Notes: generated by a model from the letters alone, not told the origin. Counted from the first letter of the stretch, positions 31,233-40,292 are shown. The stretch: DNA of 64,000 nt from JAABTL01 sp964465355 (GCA_964465355.1 CAYXJZ010000007.1:4228-68227); one strand, 5' to 3'. Translations and numbers: made by a program.

Positions 31233-31802
31233 ATGAGTCAAGCCACCGAAGGTTACGCCCCCGTCCCCCACCTCAGCGACGGGAGCAAAGGCCCCTTCGC
31301 CGCGGCCGAGCAGGTCCTGCAGCCAGGCACCGACTACCGCGCCGTCCTCGACACCGACCGCGGCACGATGGTGCTCGACCTGGAGCAGCAGCGCACCCCG
31401 CGCACCGTCAACAACTTCGTCTTCCTCGCGCTGCACGGCTACTACGACGGCGTGCCCTTCCACCGCGTGCTGGAGGACTTCATGGCGCAGACCGGCGACC
31501 CGACCGGCACCGGCACCGGCAGCCCCGGCTACACCTTCGCCGACGAGTTCCACCCCGATCTGCTGCACCGTGGCGCCGGCGTGCTCTCCATGGCCAACGG
31601 CGGGCCAGGCACCAACGGCAGCCAGTTCTTCATCACCTTCATCGACACGCCCTGGCTGGACGGCAAGCACAGCGTCTTCGGCCGTGTCATCGAAGGTGCG
31701 GATGTGCTCGACAAGATCACCCGCATCGACCCGCAACGGCCCAGAGCAGGGCTGCAACCGGATCGGATCAAGTCGGTGACCATCCTGGCCAAGGCTGCCT
31801 GA
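31233..31802 (+). CDS. Cytosolic cyclophilin-type peptidyl-prolyl isomerase
   Basis: A 189-aa cyclophilin (rotamase) without signal or anchor. The motifs FHRVLEDFMAQTGD, SPGYTFADEF, NGSQFFITF and HSVFGRVIEG match the family, with catalytic Arg in FHRV. It is closely similar to the domain of the preceding gene (both contain RTVNNFVFLALH), so the pair arose by tandem duplication followed by gain or loss of the anchor. GAGAGGA precedes the ATG; a strong terminator follows. Confidence 0.92.
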   Translation: MSQATEGYAPVPHLSDGSKGPFAAAEQVLQPGTDYRAVLDTDRGTMVLDLEQQRTPRTVNNFVFLALHGYYDGVPFHRVLEDFMAQTGDPTGTGTGSPGYTFADEFHPDLLHRGAGVLSMANGGPGTNGSQFFITFIDTPWLDGKHSVFGRVIEGADVLDKITRIDPQRPRAGLQPDRIKSVTILAKAA

Positions 31803-31826
31803 GCCTCGGTCCGACCACAGCTTCAT

Positions 31827-31852
31827 GGCCCGGGTCTGCGAGGACCCGGGCC
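31827..31852 (+). terminator. Terminator after the cyclophilin genes
   Basis: GGCCCGGGT and ACCCGGGCC form a 9-bp GC stem around an 8-nt loop, followed by ACTTCCTTGG. It lies between convergent transcripts (cyclophilins and thrS), so it may work for both. Confidence 0.6.
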
Positions 31853-31900
31853 ACTTCCTTGGTCTTGAGCGGAGGCCGAGCCTCCGGCGTGCGCCGCGCC

Positions 31901-33886
31901 TCAGGCCCCGATGGGCGGCACCTTCAAGGAGCGCTCGGCAGCGTGCTTGGCCAGATGCTCCAGGAAGTCATCGGCGGCCACACCGCGCCGTTCAGGCTCC
32001 TGTCGGCTGCGGAAGCTCACCTGGCCGGCGCTCACTTCCTGATCGCCGAGCACCACCACGTACGGCACCTTGTACAGCTCCGCGTCTCGGATCTTGGCCT
32101 GCATGCGCTCGTCTGAGCGGTCGATCTCGGCGCGCAGGCCCTTGGCGGCCAGGCTAGCCTTGAGCGCATCGGCCGCCTCCAAGTGACGGTCGGCGATGGT
32201 GACGATGCGCACCTGCTCCGGCGCCAGCCACAAGGGGAAGTCACCGGCGAAGTGCTCGATCAGGAAGCCGATCAGCCGCTCGTGGGTGGACAGCGGCGCG
32301 CGGTGCAGGCATAGCGGCGTGCGCCGCTCGTTGTGCTCGTCGACGTAGGTCAGGTCGAAACGGCCGGGTACGGCGAAGTCCACCTGGTTGGTGGCCAGGG
32401 TGAACTCGCGGCCGATGGCGCTCTTGATCTGCACGTCGATCTTGGGACCGTAGAAGGCCGCCTCGTCCTCCTCCTCGACGAAGGGGACACCGGCCTGCAC
32501 CAGCGCGCGTCGCACCATGTCCTCGGTCTTGGTCCACAGTTCCGGGGCGTCGACGTACTTCTTGCCGAGGCCGGCCGGCGCGTGCTTGGACAGCCGCATG
32601 ACGTACTCCTCGATGCCGAAGAGTCGGAAGTACTGCAGGTAGAGGTCGATCACGGCAAGGAACTCCGTCTCGAACTGGTCCTCGGTGCAGTAGATGTGCG
32701 CATCGTTCATCTGCATGCTGCGCACCCGCATCAGGCCTATCAGCGCACCGGAGTCCTCGTAGCGGTAGCAGGTGCCGTACTCGGACAGACGCAGGGGCAG
32801 GTCGCGGTAGGAGCGTGGCCTGGCGGCGTAGATCTTGTGGTGGAAGGGGCAGTTCATGGGCTTGAGGAAGTAGCGCACGTTCTCCAGCTCCATGGCGGGG
32901 AACATGGACTCCTCGTAGTAGGGCAGGTGGCCGCTCTTGAGGAAGAGCTGCTCCTTGGCCAGGTGCGGGCTCTTGACCCGCTGGTAGCCTGCGCGGTCCT
33001 CCACGTCGGCCGCCAGCTTCTCCAACTCGTCGATCATCACCGTGCCGCGCGGCAGCCACAGGGGCAGGCCAGGGCCAACGTCCTCGTCGAGGATGAAGAT
33101 GTCCAGCTCGGCGCCCAGCTTGCGGTGGTCGCGCTTCCGGGCCTCCTCCACCTGCCACAGGTGCTTGGCTAGGTCGTCGGCGCTGGCGAAGGCAAGGCCG
33201 TAGATCCGCTGCATCATGGGGCGGCTCTCGTCGCCGCGCCAGTAGGCGCCAGCCACGCTGGAGAGCTGGAAGTGGGGCGTGACCTGTCCGGTGCCGGTCA
33301 CGTGCGGCCCGCGGCACAGGTCGGTGAAGCCATCCTCGCCGCCCTGCCGGTAGAAGCTGATGACGGTGCCCTCCGACAGGTCCTCGATGAGCTCCACCTT
33401 GTATGGATCGCCGACGGCGCGCCAGTGCGCCAAGGCCTCATCGCGCGGGAGCTCGAAGCGCTCCAGCGGCAGGTCGGCGACGATGATGGCCCGCATGCGC
33501 TCCTCGAGCTTGGGCAGGTCGTCGGGCGTGAGGCTGCGGGGCAGGTCGAAGTCGTAGTAGAAGCCGTGGTCGATGACCGGGCCGATGCCCATCTTGACGC
33601 TGCCGGCCTCGAAGCCCTCGCTGACGAGCTGCTCGCGTACGGCCTGCGCCAACACGTGCGCAAGGGTGTGGCGCTGCAGGCGCAGCAGGTCCTCGGTGTC
33701 GCGCTTGGTGACGATGGCGAGCTGGGCGCCGTCGTGGACAGGTGTGAGCAGGTCGCTGAGCTGGCCGTCGATGCGGGCGCCAAGGGCGGCGCGAGCGAGG
33801 CCGGGGCCGATGGCGCTGGCAACGTCGGCGGCTGTCGCCCCGGCAGCGACCTCGAGGCGCTTGCCGTCGGGGAGGATCACGTGCAT
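31901..33886 (-). CDS. thrS: Threonyl-tRNA synthetase
   Basis: A class II synthetase (661 aa) with the full bacterial layout: TGS domain (MHVILPDGKRLEV), editing domain with HTLAHVLAQAV, class II core and C-terminal anticodon domain (VRIVTIADRHLEAADAL). Zinc ligands are present: Cys in KPMNCPFHH, His in NDAHIYC and His in CLHRAPLS. Motif 2 reads CYRYEDSG. The frame is open for another 120 codons upstream, but the ATG at MHVILPDG is the family start and GAGGTGAAG precedes it. It diverges from the AroE-like gene. No T-box is seen in the short leader. Confidence 0.96.
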   Translation of the reverse strand: MHVILPDGKRLEVAAGATAADVASAIGPGLARAALGARIDGQLSDLLTPVHDGAQLAIVTKRDTEDLLRLQRHTLAHVLAQAVREQLVSEGFEAGSVKMGIGPVIDHGFYYDFDLPRSLTPDDLPKLEERMRAIIVADLPLERFELPRDEALAHWRAVGDPYKVELIEDLSEGTVISFYRQGGEDGFTDLCRGPHVTGTGQVTPHFQLSSVAGAYWRGDESRPMMQRIYGLAFASADDLAKHLWQVEEARKRDHRKLGAELDIFILDEDVGPGLPLWLPRGTVMIDELEKLAADVEDRAGYQRVKSPHLAKEQLFLKSGHLPYYEESMFPAMELENVRYFLKPMNCPFHHKIYAARPRSYRDLPLRLSEYGTCYRYEDSGALIGLMRVRSMQMNDAHIYCTEDQFETEFLAVIDLYLQYFRLFGIEEYVMRLSKHAPAGLGKKYVDAPELWTKTEDMVRRALVQAGVPFVEEEDEAAFYGPKIDVQIKSAIGREFTLATNQVDFAVPGRFDLTYVDEHNERRTPLCLHRAPLSTHERLIGFLIEHFAGDFPLWLAPEQVRIVTIADRHLEAADALKASLAAKGLRAEIDRSDERMQAKIRDAELYKVPYVVVLGDQEVSAGQVSFRSRQEPERRGVAADDFLEHLAKHAAERSLKVPPIGA

Positions 33887-33985
33887 GGCTTCACCTCTGC
33901 ATGGAATCGAGCGGGGGACCTGACCGGAGCGGCACGGTGACGTCCCGGACGCGCTCCAATCGGTGCAGGGCATGCTAGCACGTGA

Positions 33986-33991
33986 CATACT
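33986..33991 (+). promoter_or_regulatory. Possible -10 box (CATACT) of the AroE-like gene
   Basis: CATACT lies 7 nt before the ATG and no Shine-Dalgarno sequence is present. It deviates from TANNNT at the first position, so it is weaker than the other leaderless candidates. TAGCAT on the opposite strand (33977-33972) could serve thrS. Confidence 0.35.
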
Positions 33992-33998
33992 GACCGCC

Positions 33999-34781
33999 AT
34001 GCACTTAGTCGCCGTGGCATGCAGCGATCCCGACCTCGCCCACAGGCTGCGTAACTTCCGCGACGGCGACCGCCGTTTCCACCTGCATCCGGTGTCCCCC
34101 GGCAGCGTCCTCTCCTTGGTCGACGGCCTGCGCTCGCTCGACTTCGCTGGTGCGCTGCTGCTCGACGAGAAGCTGCAACGCGAGGCCGCCGTGGTGGTCG
34201 ACCGTGGTTCCCTCGAGGTCAGGGAGGGCGGCGCTGCCGACACCCTCATCGTCACGCCTGCCGGGGTGGTGGCCGACCTCCACCTTGGCCGTGCCGTCGG
34301 CGCAGCCCTTCGTGCACGGCTGTGGGACCCGCGTGGTGCTCAGGTGGTGGTGCTTGGCGCCGACCTGCGCGCACGCGCCGTTGCCCGCGAGCTGGCCAGC
34401 CTCGGTGTCAAGCACCTCACCGTGCTGGCCGCCGATAGGCCAGAGGCCGAGCGTGCGGTGGCCAGGTTGGCGGTGTCCACCACGGTGGAGGGTCGCGCCT
34501 ACGGTGAGGGCGCTGCCGAGACGCTGCTGGCCATGGCCGACCTGGTGGTGCGCATCGATCCGGCGGCCGAGATGGCACCCGAGCTCTTCGGCCCCCATCT
34601 CAGCCTGGTCGACCTCAGCGCCGGCGCCCTGACCTCCTGGCGTCGGCAAGCCATGGCCGTCGGCGCCATGGCCATCGGCGAACGCGACGTCCAAGCGCAC
34701 GTGCTCCATGCCTCGCTCGGCGCGGTGCTCGGCAGCGGCCTCCGGGTCGAGCCCTTGCTCGCCCTGCTGCACGAGGCCTGA
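33999..34781 (+). CDS. Shikimate dehydrogenase-like Rossmann-fold protein, degenerate
   Basis: A 260-aa protein that looks like AroE in its second half: nucleotide-binding fold VVVLGADLRARAVAREL, a basic cofactor-like loop AADRPEAERA, and the C-terminal block VDLSAG...VGAMAIGERDVQAHVLHASLGAVLG, which corresponds to the AroE helix that closes over shikimate. The catalytic Lys/Asp region is unclear (LLLDEKLQREA has a Lys, but the NxTxPxK context is missing) and the glycine loop is GADLRA rather than GAGGAA. I infer a dehydrogenase relative with altered substrate or lost activity; true AroE may be elsewhere. Confidence 0.45.
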   Translation: MHLVAVACSDPDLAHRLRNFRDGDRRFHLHPVSPGSVLSLVDGLRSLDFAGALLLDEKLQREAAVVVDRGSLEVREGGAADTLIVTPAGVVADLHLGRAVGAALRARLWDPRGAQVVVLGADLRARAVARELASLGVKHLTVLAADRPEAERAVARLAVSTTVEGRAYGEGAAETLLAMADLVVRIDPAAEMAPELFGPHLSLVDLSAGALTSWRRQAMAVGAMAIGERDVQAHVLHASLGAVLGSGLRVEPLLALLHEA

Positions 34782-34820
34782 CTCATCCCTCTCAAGGCCC
34801 CACGGGTCAGGCTCGGATGC

Positions 34821-36215
34821 ATGGACCTTCCTCAGCGTCAGGTGCACGGCCGCCGCTGCTCTTCCCTGCTGGCCATCGCCGTGCTCGCCTGCCTGCTGTG
34901 GCAGGGCATCCTCCTTGCGCAAGCACAGGGCTCATCCACGCAGCTCTGGCCCCTGCTCGGTGTGGAGTTCGAGACGGGTGACGGGGCCGTGGTCCTGCGC
35001 CGCGGCGCCACCGAGCTGGTCTACGTGCAGGGCCTCGGTTGGCTGGCCAACCTGGATGCGCCTGCGCCGGTGATCGAGGACGGCGTGGTCTACGCCACCG
35101 AGGCGGTGCATCTGGCCCTTGGCCTGACCCCCGGTGGCCAGGCACTGCTGCAGCCCACGCCTCAGCCTCAGCCCTTGCCTGACCCATCACCCCCGGTGGT
35201 CGTGGCGCCGCCGCTGCCGCCGGTCGTCTCCGTGCCGCTATGGCCCGAAGACCCTGGGATCTCACGCACGGTGGCGCCCGGGGTGGTGCACCGCGAGATC
35301 CGTGTCGCCACCCAGGCAGGGACCAGCCGCGTGCACATCGTCGAGGTGGCCCCCGGCTCGGGCGAGTGGCGTGTGGTCGGCACGAGCGGGGAGACGCGGC
35401 CCACCGTGGTGTGGGCGGCCGGCGGCATGGCGGCCATCAACGGCGGCTACTTCGACACCGGCAGCCGCGAGGCCATCGGCTTGATGATCGTCGACGGGGT
35501 GTGGCAGTCCATGCCTTCCAGAGGGCGCGCTGCCGTCGGTTTCGGTGCCGATGGCGTGGTCATCGACCGGGTCAGCACCCGCTACGCTGTCTGGGTGGAC
35601 GGGCAACTGCTGCTCGCCTCGGCCCATCCTGCTGCGGCCGAGGTGGTGGTCAACAGCACCAGCCTGGCCTGGTCCGGCCACGCCGGGCTCGGCGTCATCT
35701 CCATGGACGCCGAAGGACGCGTGCTCGGCAACCGTGTCGGCCCCGTGCGCGTGCCGGAGGACGGCAGCACCCTTGCCTACCCGCCGGAACTGCGCGGTCT
35801 CGCGCTGGTGGAGGCGGGCCAGCGGCTGAGCACGCAGGTGTCGGTGGAGCCGGCCGCCTTCGGCCGCGTGCGCTACGCCGTCGAGGCAGGCCCCCTGCTG
35901 GTCAAGGACGGCGTGGCTGCCTTCGCGCCGGAGCTAGAGGCCTTCGCCCTCGGGGTGAGGATCCTGGACGACATCACTCAGCAGGCGGCCATCGGCGTGC
36001 GCGCCGACGGGACGGTGCTGTTGGTGGCGGCGGAGACCATGGTGGCGGCCGACCTGGTGCCCCTGTTCCTGCAGCTCGGGGTGCGTGATGCCATGCGCCT
36101 CGACTCCGGTGGCAGCACCACCTTGGTGGCTGGTGGCGAGGTGCTCAACCGCCGCAGCGAACGGGCCGTCGTCAACGCCATCGTCTGGCGGCCCGGTGGG
36201 GGCGGCGCCCCTTGA
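34821..36215 (+). CDS. Secreted phosphodiester glycosidase (NAGPA/DUF2233) family protein
   Basis: A 464-aa exported protein: signal peptide (SLLAIAVLACLLWQGILLAQAQ), an N-terminal copper-amine-oxidase-like or protease-propeptide-like small domain, a proline-rich linker (QPTPQPQPLPDPSPP), and from ~residue 150 a phosphodiester-glycosidase domain. Motifs AAINGGYFDTGS, GVRDAMRLDSGGSTTLV and VNAIVWRPGG are typical of this family, whose members remove sugars linked through phosphodiesters and are often associated with exopolysaccharide or cell-wall metabolism. The last bases overlap the next start (TTGA), making it the first gene of a coupled four-gene operon. Confidence 0.8.
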   Translation: MDLPQRQVHGRRCSSLLAIAVLACLLWQGILLAQAQGSSTQLWPLLGVEFETGDGAVVLRRGATELVYVQGLGWLANLDAPAPVIEDGVVYATEAVHLALGLTPGGQALLQPTPQPQPLPDPSPPVVVAPPLPPVVSVPLWPEDPGISRTVAPGVVHREIRVATQAGTSRVHIVEVAPGSGEWRVVGTSGETRPTVVWAAGGMAAINGGYFDTGSREAIGLMIVDGVWQSMPSRGRAAVGFGADGVVIDRVSTRYAVWVDGQLLLASAHPAAAEVVVNSTSLAWSGHAGLGVISMDAEGRVLGNRVGPVRVPEDGSTLAYPPELRGLALVEAGQRLSTQVSVEPAAFGRVRYAVEAGPLLVKDGVAAFAPELEAFALGVRILDDITQQAAIGVRADGTVLLVAAETMVAADLVPLFLQLGVRDAMRLDSGGSTTLVAGGEVLNRRSERAVVNAIVWRPGGGGAP

Positions 36216-37663
36216 GCTCGGGCTCGGCTGCCTGGCTGGGGGCTCCGGTGGGCCGCTGGCGGTCTTCCCTGTTTCGCGGCTCGTTCCTGCTGCTGCTGAG
36301 CGTCGTGACGGTCGCCCTTGGGCAGGGGGCGCCGTTGGTGGAGATGCAGTTGGGGCACCGCAACGTGCCGGTGGCCGAGGCCTGGAACCCGCTCAGGCTG
36401 CTGCTGCGCGACCTCGGCCCCAGCGAGCTGGTCATCGTCGTCGACCAGGGCAGCCTGCGCGAGGGGGAGCTGCCTTGGACGGTGGTGCTGCCGCTGGAGG
36501 GCGGGGCCGGCTTGCGGCAGGTCGAGCAGGACGTCTACCTCCCCGCCTGGCGCAGCCTGCGCTGGATCGTCCAGGCCGGCGGCCTGACGGTGGCCAGCGG
36601 CGCCCTTGCGCGGGCCGATGCCGACCCGAGCGCGGTCGACCTGGTCGTCAGCGAACGTCCTGGGGTGGTGGCCGACCGGCTGGCGGGCCGCGTGCTCGAC
36701 CTCGCGCCTGAGGCCCTGCCGGTGCGCACAGCGTCCTACGACGGTGTGAGGTCGTTGTGGCTGGACGGCACCAGGCCATCGCCGCCGCCTGCCGTGCTGA
36801 CCGCGGCGGCGGTGGCCGGCACGGTGGTGGTCCTCGGCGTGGCGGCTCAGGACGACCCGGCGGTGGCCGCCGTGCTGGCCGGCCTCGAGGCTGGCTGGCA
36901 TCCCATCGGCGCAGGCGGCTGGTGGCTGTTGGCGGCCGGGGAGGCTCTGCCGAGTGAGGCGGCCGTGGAGGGACGCCGCTTGGACGTGCACGCCATCGGC
37001 CGCGCCTTCGCGGCAGCGAGCGCCATCCCGACGCCGCGCTCGGCACCGCTCTCCCGCCTGCTGCCGCTGCTCATCGGCTACGCCTTCTTGGTCGTGCTGG
37101 CATGGCGCCTGGCCGGTGCGGCCGGGATCCTGTGCTGGGCGGTGGTGCTGGCGCTCGGTGCCACCTTCAGCACCCGCTTGTCGCCGCCCAACCCGCCCAC
37201 CCTCGTGGAAGCACGCGAGCTGCGCCTCTCCGTCGGCGGCCTGGCCTGGAGCCTGCGTGTGCATGACCTGTTCACCCTGCCCCAGGCCTCCCTCGACTTA
37301 CCGATGGTCGGGCAGCCGCTGTTGCCGCAGGGTGGCGGCGTTCGCCTGGCCGGACCCCCGAGCACCAGGCTCGACCTGGCTGCCTGGCGGGGCGCCAGCC
37401 TGATGGAGGCGCCGCGGGCGGCCTCGCCTTGGCTCAGCCTGGACGTGCTGGATCCCGATGTCCTCCTTGGCGCAGATGGCTTGAGCGCCCTGCGTGAGGT
37501 CGGGCCTGGCGGCGGCAGCCCGCTGGCCGGCTCCCCCAGCGCCAACGGGTTGACGCCGGCCGAGGCCGCTTTCGAGTCCCTGCTGCCAAGTGGCAGCCGT
37601 TGGGGCCGATCGGGGAACGACTGGTACGTCGCCCTGCCGCTGGCGGATGGCGGCGCACCATGA
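36212..37663 (+). CDS. Membrane protein of unknown function
   Basis: A 483-aa protein with an N-terminal signal or anchor (FLLLLSVVTVALGQ), a beta-rich outer domain (residues ~35-270; RNVPVAEAWNPLRLLLRDL), two hydrophobic helices near 285-330 and a further C-terminal domain of ~150 residues. No enzyme motif is seen. The TTG start overlaps the stop of the glycosidase gene; a GTG 12 codons later is the main alternative. Its stop overlaps the next ATG. The N-terminal and helix arrangement recalls large envelope proteins encoded near MoxR/VWA genes, but no such gene is present. Confidence 0.65.
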   Translation: MSSGSAAWLGAPVGRWRSSLFRGSFLLLLSVVTVALGQGAPLVEMQLGHRNVPVAEAWNPLRLLLRDLGPSELVIVVDQGSLREGELPWTVVLPLEGGAGLRQVEQDVYLPAWRSLRWIVQAGGLTVASGALARADADPSAVDLVVSERPGVVADRLAGRVLDLAPEALPVRTASYDGVRSLWLDGTRPSPPPAVLTAAAVAGTVVVLGVAAQDDPAVAAVLAGLEAGWHPIGAGGWWLLAAGEALPSEAAVEGRRLDVHAIGRAFAAASAIPTPRSAPLSRLLPLLIGYAFLVVLAWRLAGAAGILCWAVVLALGATFSTRLSPPNPPTLVEARELRLSVGGLAWSLRVHDLFTLPQASLDLPMVGQPLLPQGGGVRLAGPPSTRLDLAAWRGASLMEAPRAASPWLSLDVLDPDVLLGADGLSALREVGPGGGSPLAGSPSANGLTPAEAAFESLLPSGSRWGRSGNDWYVALPLADGGAP

Positions 37664-38304
37664 TGGAGCCTTCGACCACCCCCATGCTGCTCCGCCCGCT
37701 CGAGGCGCTAGGTGAGCGGCTGCGTGAGGCCGACCTGCCGCAACTGGCGGCCCTTTGCCTTGCGCTGCTCATCGTGGTGCTTGCCCTTGCCTGGCCGAGC
37801 AGGGCGGGGGTCGCCAACGAGTCGTGGGCGACGGTGGCGCAGGCCAGGTCGCTGATCGTGGCCTTGTTGGCCCTCTCCTACGGGGTGCTGTCGGCCTTCA
37901 CCGTCGCCCGACGCGCCATCTTGAACGTCGTCGCGGTCATGATGGTGGCCATGAGCCTGGTGCCGATCGAGTTGCTGGCGCACGCCGGCTCGGTCCCGCC
38001 CACGCCTGGTTGGTGGGCTTGGCTGAGCACGCCCTTCGCCGTCATGGGGCAGATGGCCATCGGCGCGTCGGCGGCTGTGGCATTGGCCAGGGTCGGCCTG
38101 CGCAACCTGGCGCCCCTGTTACCCGTGGTGCTGGTCGCCGGCTTCATCGTCCTCGACTACCGTCTGGACTTCACCGCGCTGAACCCGCTCAGCGCGGCCC
38201 TGCAGGTCTCGCCCCTGTACCTGTCGGTGATGGGCTCAGCCGCCTTGGTCGGCATCCTCGTCCTGGCCTTCGGTCGGCGTCGGTCTCCGCGGGTAGCACC
38301 ATGA
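37660..38304 (+). CDS. Polytopic membrane protein of unknown function
   Basis: A 214-aa integral membrane protein with about six helices (AALCLALLIVVLALAW, LIVALLALSYGVLSAF, ILNVVAVMMVAMSL, MGQMAIGASAAVALA, LLPVVLVAGFIVLDY, VMGSAALVGILVLAF). The ATG overlaps the previous stop as ATGA and the stop overlaps the next start in the same way. Function unknown; translational coupling implies equal production with its neighbours, possibly as a complex. Confidence 0.75.
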   Translation: MMEPSTTPMLLRPLEALGERLREADLPQLAALCLALLIVVLALAWPSRAGVANESWATVAQARSLIVALLALSYGVLSAFTVARRAILNVVAVMMVAMSLVPIELLAHAGSVPPTPGWWAWLSTPFAVMGQMAIGASAAVALARVGLRNLAPLLPVVLVAGFIVLDYRLDFTALNPLSAALQVSPLYLSVMGSAALVGILVLAFGRRRSPRVAP

Positions 38305-39620
38305 ACCCCTCCCCCCTTCACCTGCGCGTGGCCAGGAACCAGCTCTGGGCCAGGCGCGCCACCTTCGCCGGTCTGGGCGCCCTGGCCGGGTCCGGCCTTG
38401 CGCTGCTGCTCGGCCTCTCTGCCCCACTGCACCTCGCCGCACTGGCCTTGGGCGGCTTGGTCGGCCTGGCATGGCCACAGCCGTCTGCCGAACGCAGGGC
38501 CCTGCGCTGGGTGGGTGAACGGGCCGGGCTGGCCTACGAGACCGCCTGGGAGACCGCGGAGCGCGACGATCCCCAGGGCCTGCTCGATGCGGTCCGAACC
38601 CAGGGCCGGCTCACCATCCGGGCGCTGCGCATGCCCAACCACACGCCTTGGTGGGCGCCTGCGATGGTGCTGTCCTTGGCGATGTGGTTGATGGCTTCAT
38701 TGGGAGCCCTGCCGCAAGGCGGCTCGCTGTTCGGCGGAGGCTCCTTCCAGGAATCCCTCGGGCCGCAGCCCCCGACAGGATCACCCGCCGCGGCCACCGA
38801 CGACGGCGCCGAGCCCCCGGCGGATGAGCTGCCGCCTCCCCCGGTGGAGGCTGGCGGCGGCGCACCGACGGGGACCCCTGGCGCCGGCCAAGGCGGTGCA
38901 GGCACCGAGTCCATCGGTGGCCAAGGTGGGGAGGCGACGGATCGCGACGCGCTCGAGCGCTTCGTCGAGGGCCTGCGCAACCGTCCTCAGGAAGAAGAGG
39001 AAGGGGCGGCGCAGGCTGCGGTCCCGGTCGCTCCCGGTGACGAGGGCGAAGGCGAGGAAGGCGACCCGGAAGGCGAGGGCACGAGGGAGTCGGACGGGAC
39101 GCCGGGGGACGGCAGCGGCCAGGCCGGTGAGAGCGAAGGCGGAGGCGACGGCGATGCCGACCAGGACGGCGACCAGGCCGGGCAAGGCGAGGAAGGCGAC
39201 GAGCAGGCGGGCCAGGAAGGCGACCCGGCTGGAGGTGAGGGTGACGCCCCGGCTGGAAGCGACGACGCCGACGCCGGTCAGGGCCAACAGCAGGGGCAGG
39301 GCGCAGGCGAGGCCGGTATGGATGCCTTCGACGCAGGCGAGGGCGATGAGGGCGGACTGGGCGGCGGCACCCCGGCCGAGTTGCCCATGGCCCTTGGCCT
39401 GGAGGGTGACCTGGCCGACCCGCAGAGTCTCGAAGGCCTGTTGGGCGCCGGTCCCGAACAGGTGGTCGGCGGTCTGATGCTGCCTGGTTACGGCGAGGAC
39501 GGCGCCGCCTTCCTGGCGCCGGGGGGCGCTGCCTCCTACCAACGGGCCGTGGAGCAGGCCCTGATCGACGGTGACCTGCCCGTGCCCTACCAGGAAGTCA
39601 TCCGCAACTACTTCCGCTGA
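38301..39620 (+). CDS. Membrane protein with a long acidic Gly/Asp/Glu/Gln low-complexity region
   Basis: A 439-aa protein: two N-terminal helices (FAGLGALAGSGLALLLGL, AALALGGLVGLAWP), an amphipathic segment, another helix (VLSLAMWLMASLGA), then from ~residue 155 to 355 a low-complexity stretch dominated by Gly, Glu, Asp, Ala and Gln, and a folded C-terminus ending DLPVPYQEVIRNYFR. The ending recalls the P-x-x-Y-x-x-x-x-x-x-Y-F end of proteins found beside MoxR ATPases. The acidic region could bind divalent cations or act as a spacer outside the membrane. The ATGA overlap couples it to the gene before. Confidence 0.7.
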   Translation: MNPSPLHLRVARNQLWARRATFAGLGALAGSGLALLLGLSAPLHLAALALGGLVGLAWPQPSAERRALRWVGERAGLAYETAWETAERDDPQGLLDAVRTQGRLTIRALRMPNHTPWWAPAMVLSLAMWLMASLGALPQGGSLFGGGSFQESLGPQPPTGSPAAATDDGAEPPADELPPPPVEAGGGAPTGTPGAGQGGAGTESIGGQGGEATDRDALERFVEGLRNRPQEEEEGAAQAAVPVAPGDEGEGEEGDPEGEGTRESDGTPGDGSGQAGESEGGGDGDADQDGDQAGQGEEGDEQAGQEGDPAGGEGDAPAGSDDADAGQGQQQGQGAGEAGMDAFDAGEGDEGGLGGGTPAELPMALGLEGDLADPQSLEGLLGAGPEQVVGGLMLPGYGEDGAAFLAPGGAASYQRAVEQALIDGDLPVPYQEVIRNYFR

Positions 39621-39668
39621 GTCGTCTTCTGGGTCGCCCCATGGGCGCCCGTCCTTGTCCCCGGCAGC

Positions 39669-40280
39669 TCAAGCGTCCTCGACCTGGTGGGTCTGCCAAC
39701 GGGCCTGACCACGGCTGAGTTCGCGCACCAGCGCCTGCAGCTCGGTCGCCTGCTCGGCTTCGACCACACCCCGTAGCAGCACGCCGTCCTGATCGTAGTC
39801 GGGTGCCTCCATGCGCACGTCGGCGCGTTGGCCGATGGCGCGCAGCAGCGCGTCGGCGTCCTTGAAGTCCGCGCCCAGCTCGAAGGCAAGCAGGTCGGGC
39901 ACCCAGCGGCTGCCTGCGGCGTCCAGTGCGCGAGCCGCTGCACCGGCGTAGGCCCTGACCAGGCCGCCCGCGCCCAGCTTGACGCCGCCGTAGTAGCGCA
40001 CGACCACCAAGGCGAGGCGATCCAGTTCACGCTTCAGCGCCACCTCCAGCATGGGCCTGCCGGCGGTGCCACCCGGTTCGCCGTCGTCCGACCAGCGTTG
40101 CAGATCACCCCAGCGCACGGCCCAGCACACGTGCGTGGCCTCGGGGTGGGCGCGGCGCATCGTCTCCTGCAGCAGCTGCGCGTCCGCTGCGCGTCGCAAG
40201 GGCTCCACCACGGCGATGAAGCGCGAACCCTTGACGATGTCCTGATGCTCGGCCCTGCCGGCCGGCGTGCGATGCGCCAT
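39669..40280 (-). CDS. yigZ: YigZ/IMPACT family protein
   Basis: A 203-aa member of the IMPACT (UPF0029) family, whose bacterial members have an N-terminal ribosomal S5-like domain and a C-terminal ferredoxin-like DUF1949 domain. Recognisable: VKGSRFIAVVEPL, ATHVCWAVRWG, SDDGEPGGTAGRPMLEVA and VVVRYYGGVKLGAGGLVRAYAGAA. Molecular role in bacteria is not established. The ATG sits 6 nt after TACGCT with no Shine-Dalgarno sequence. It diverges from cysS, only 52 bp between the start codons, so both leaderless promoters share the gap. Confidence 0.9.
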   Translation of the reverse strand: MAHRTPAGRAEHQDIVKGSRFIAVVEPLRRAADAQLLQETMRRAHPEATHVCWAVRWGDLQRWSDDGEPGGTAGRPMLEVALKRELDRLALVVVRYYGGVKLGAGGLVRAYAGAAARALDAAGSRWVPDLLAFELGADFKDADALLRAIGQRADVRMEAPDYDQDGVLLRGVVEAEQATELQALVRELSRGQARWQTHQVEDA

Positions 40281-40286
40281 CACGTC

Positions 40287-40292
40287 AGCGTA
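40287..40292 (-). promoter_or_regulatory. Leaderless -10 box (TACGCT) of yigZ
   Basis: TACGCT, 6 nt, ATG on the minus strand; no ribosome binding site. Confidence 0.55.

Noticed and set aside
33887..33998. T-box or other riboswitch ahead of thrS
   Set aside because: The leader is too short and no T-box, specifier loop or terminator pair is visible.
37755..39620. A 621-codon frame as one long acidic protein
   Set aside because: The first 182 codons are the preceding membrane-protein gene in another frame; the ATGA junction at 38301 fits the operon pattern.
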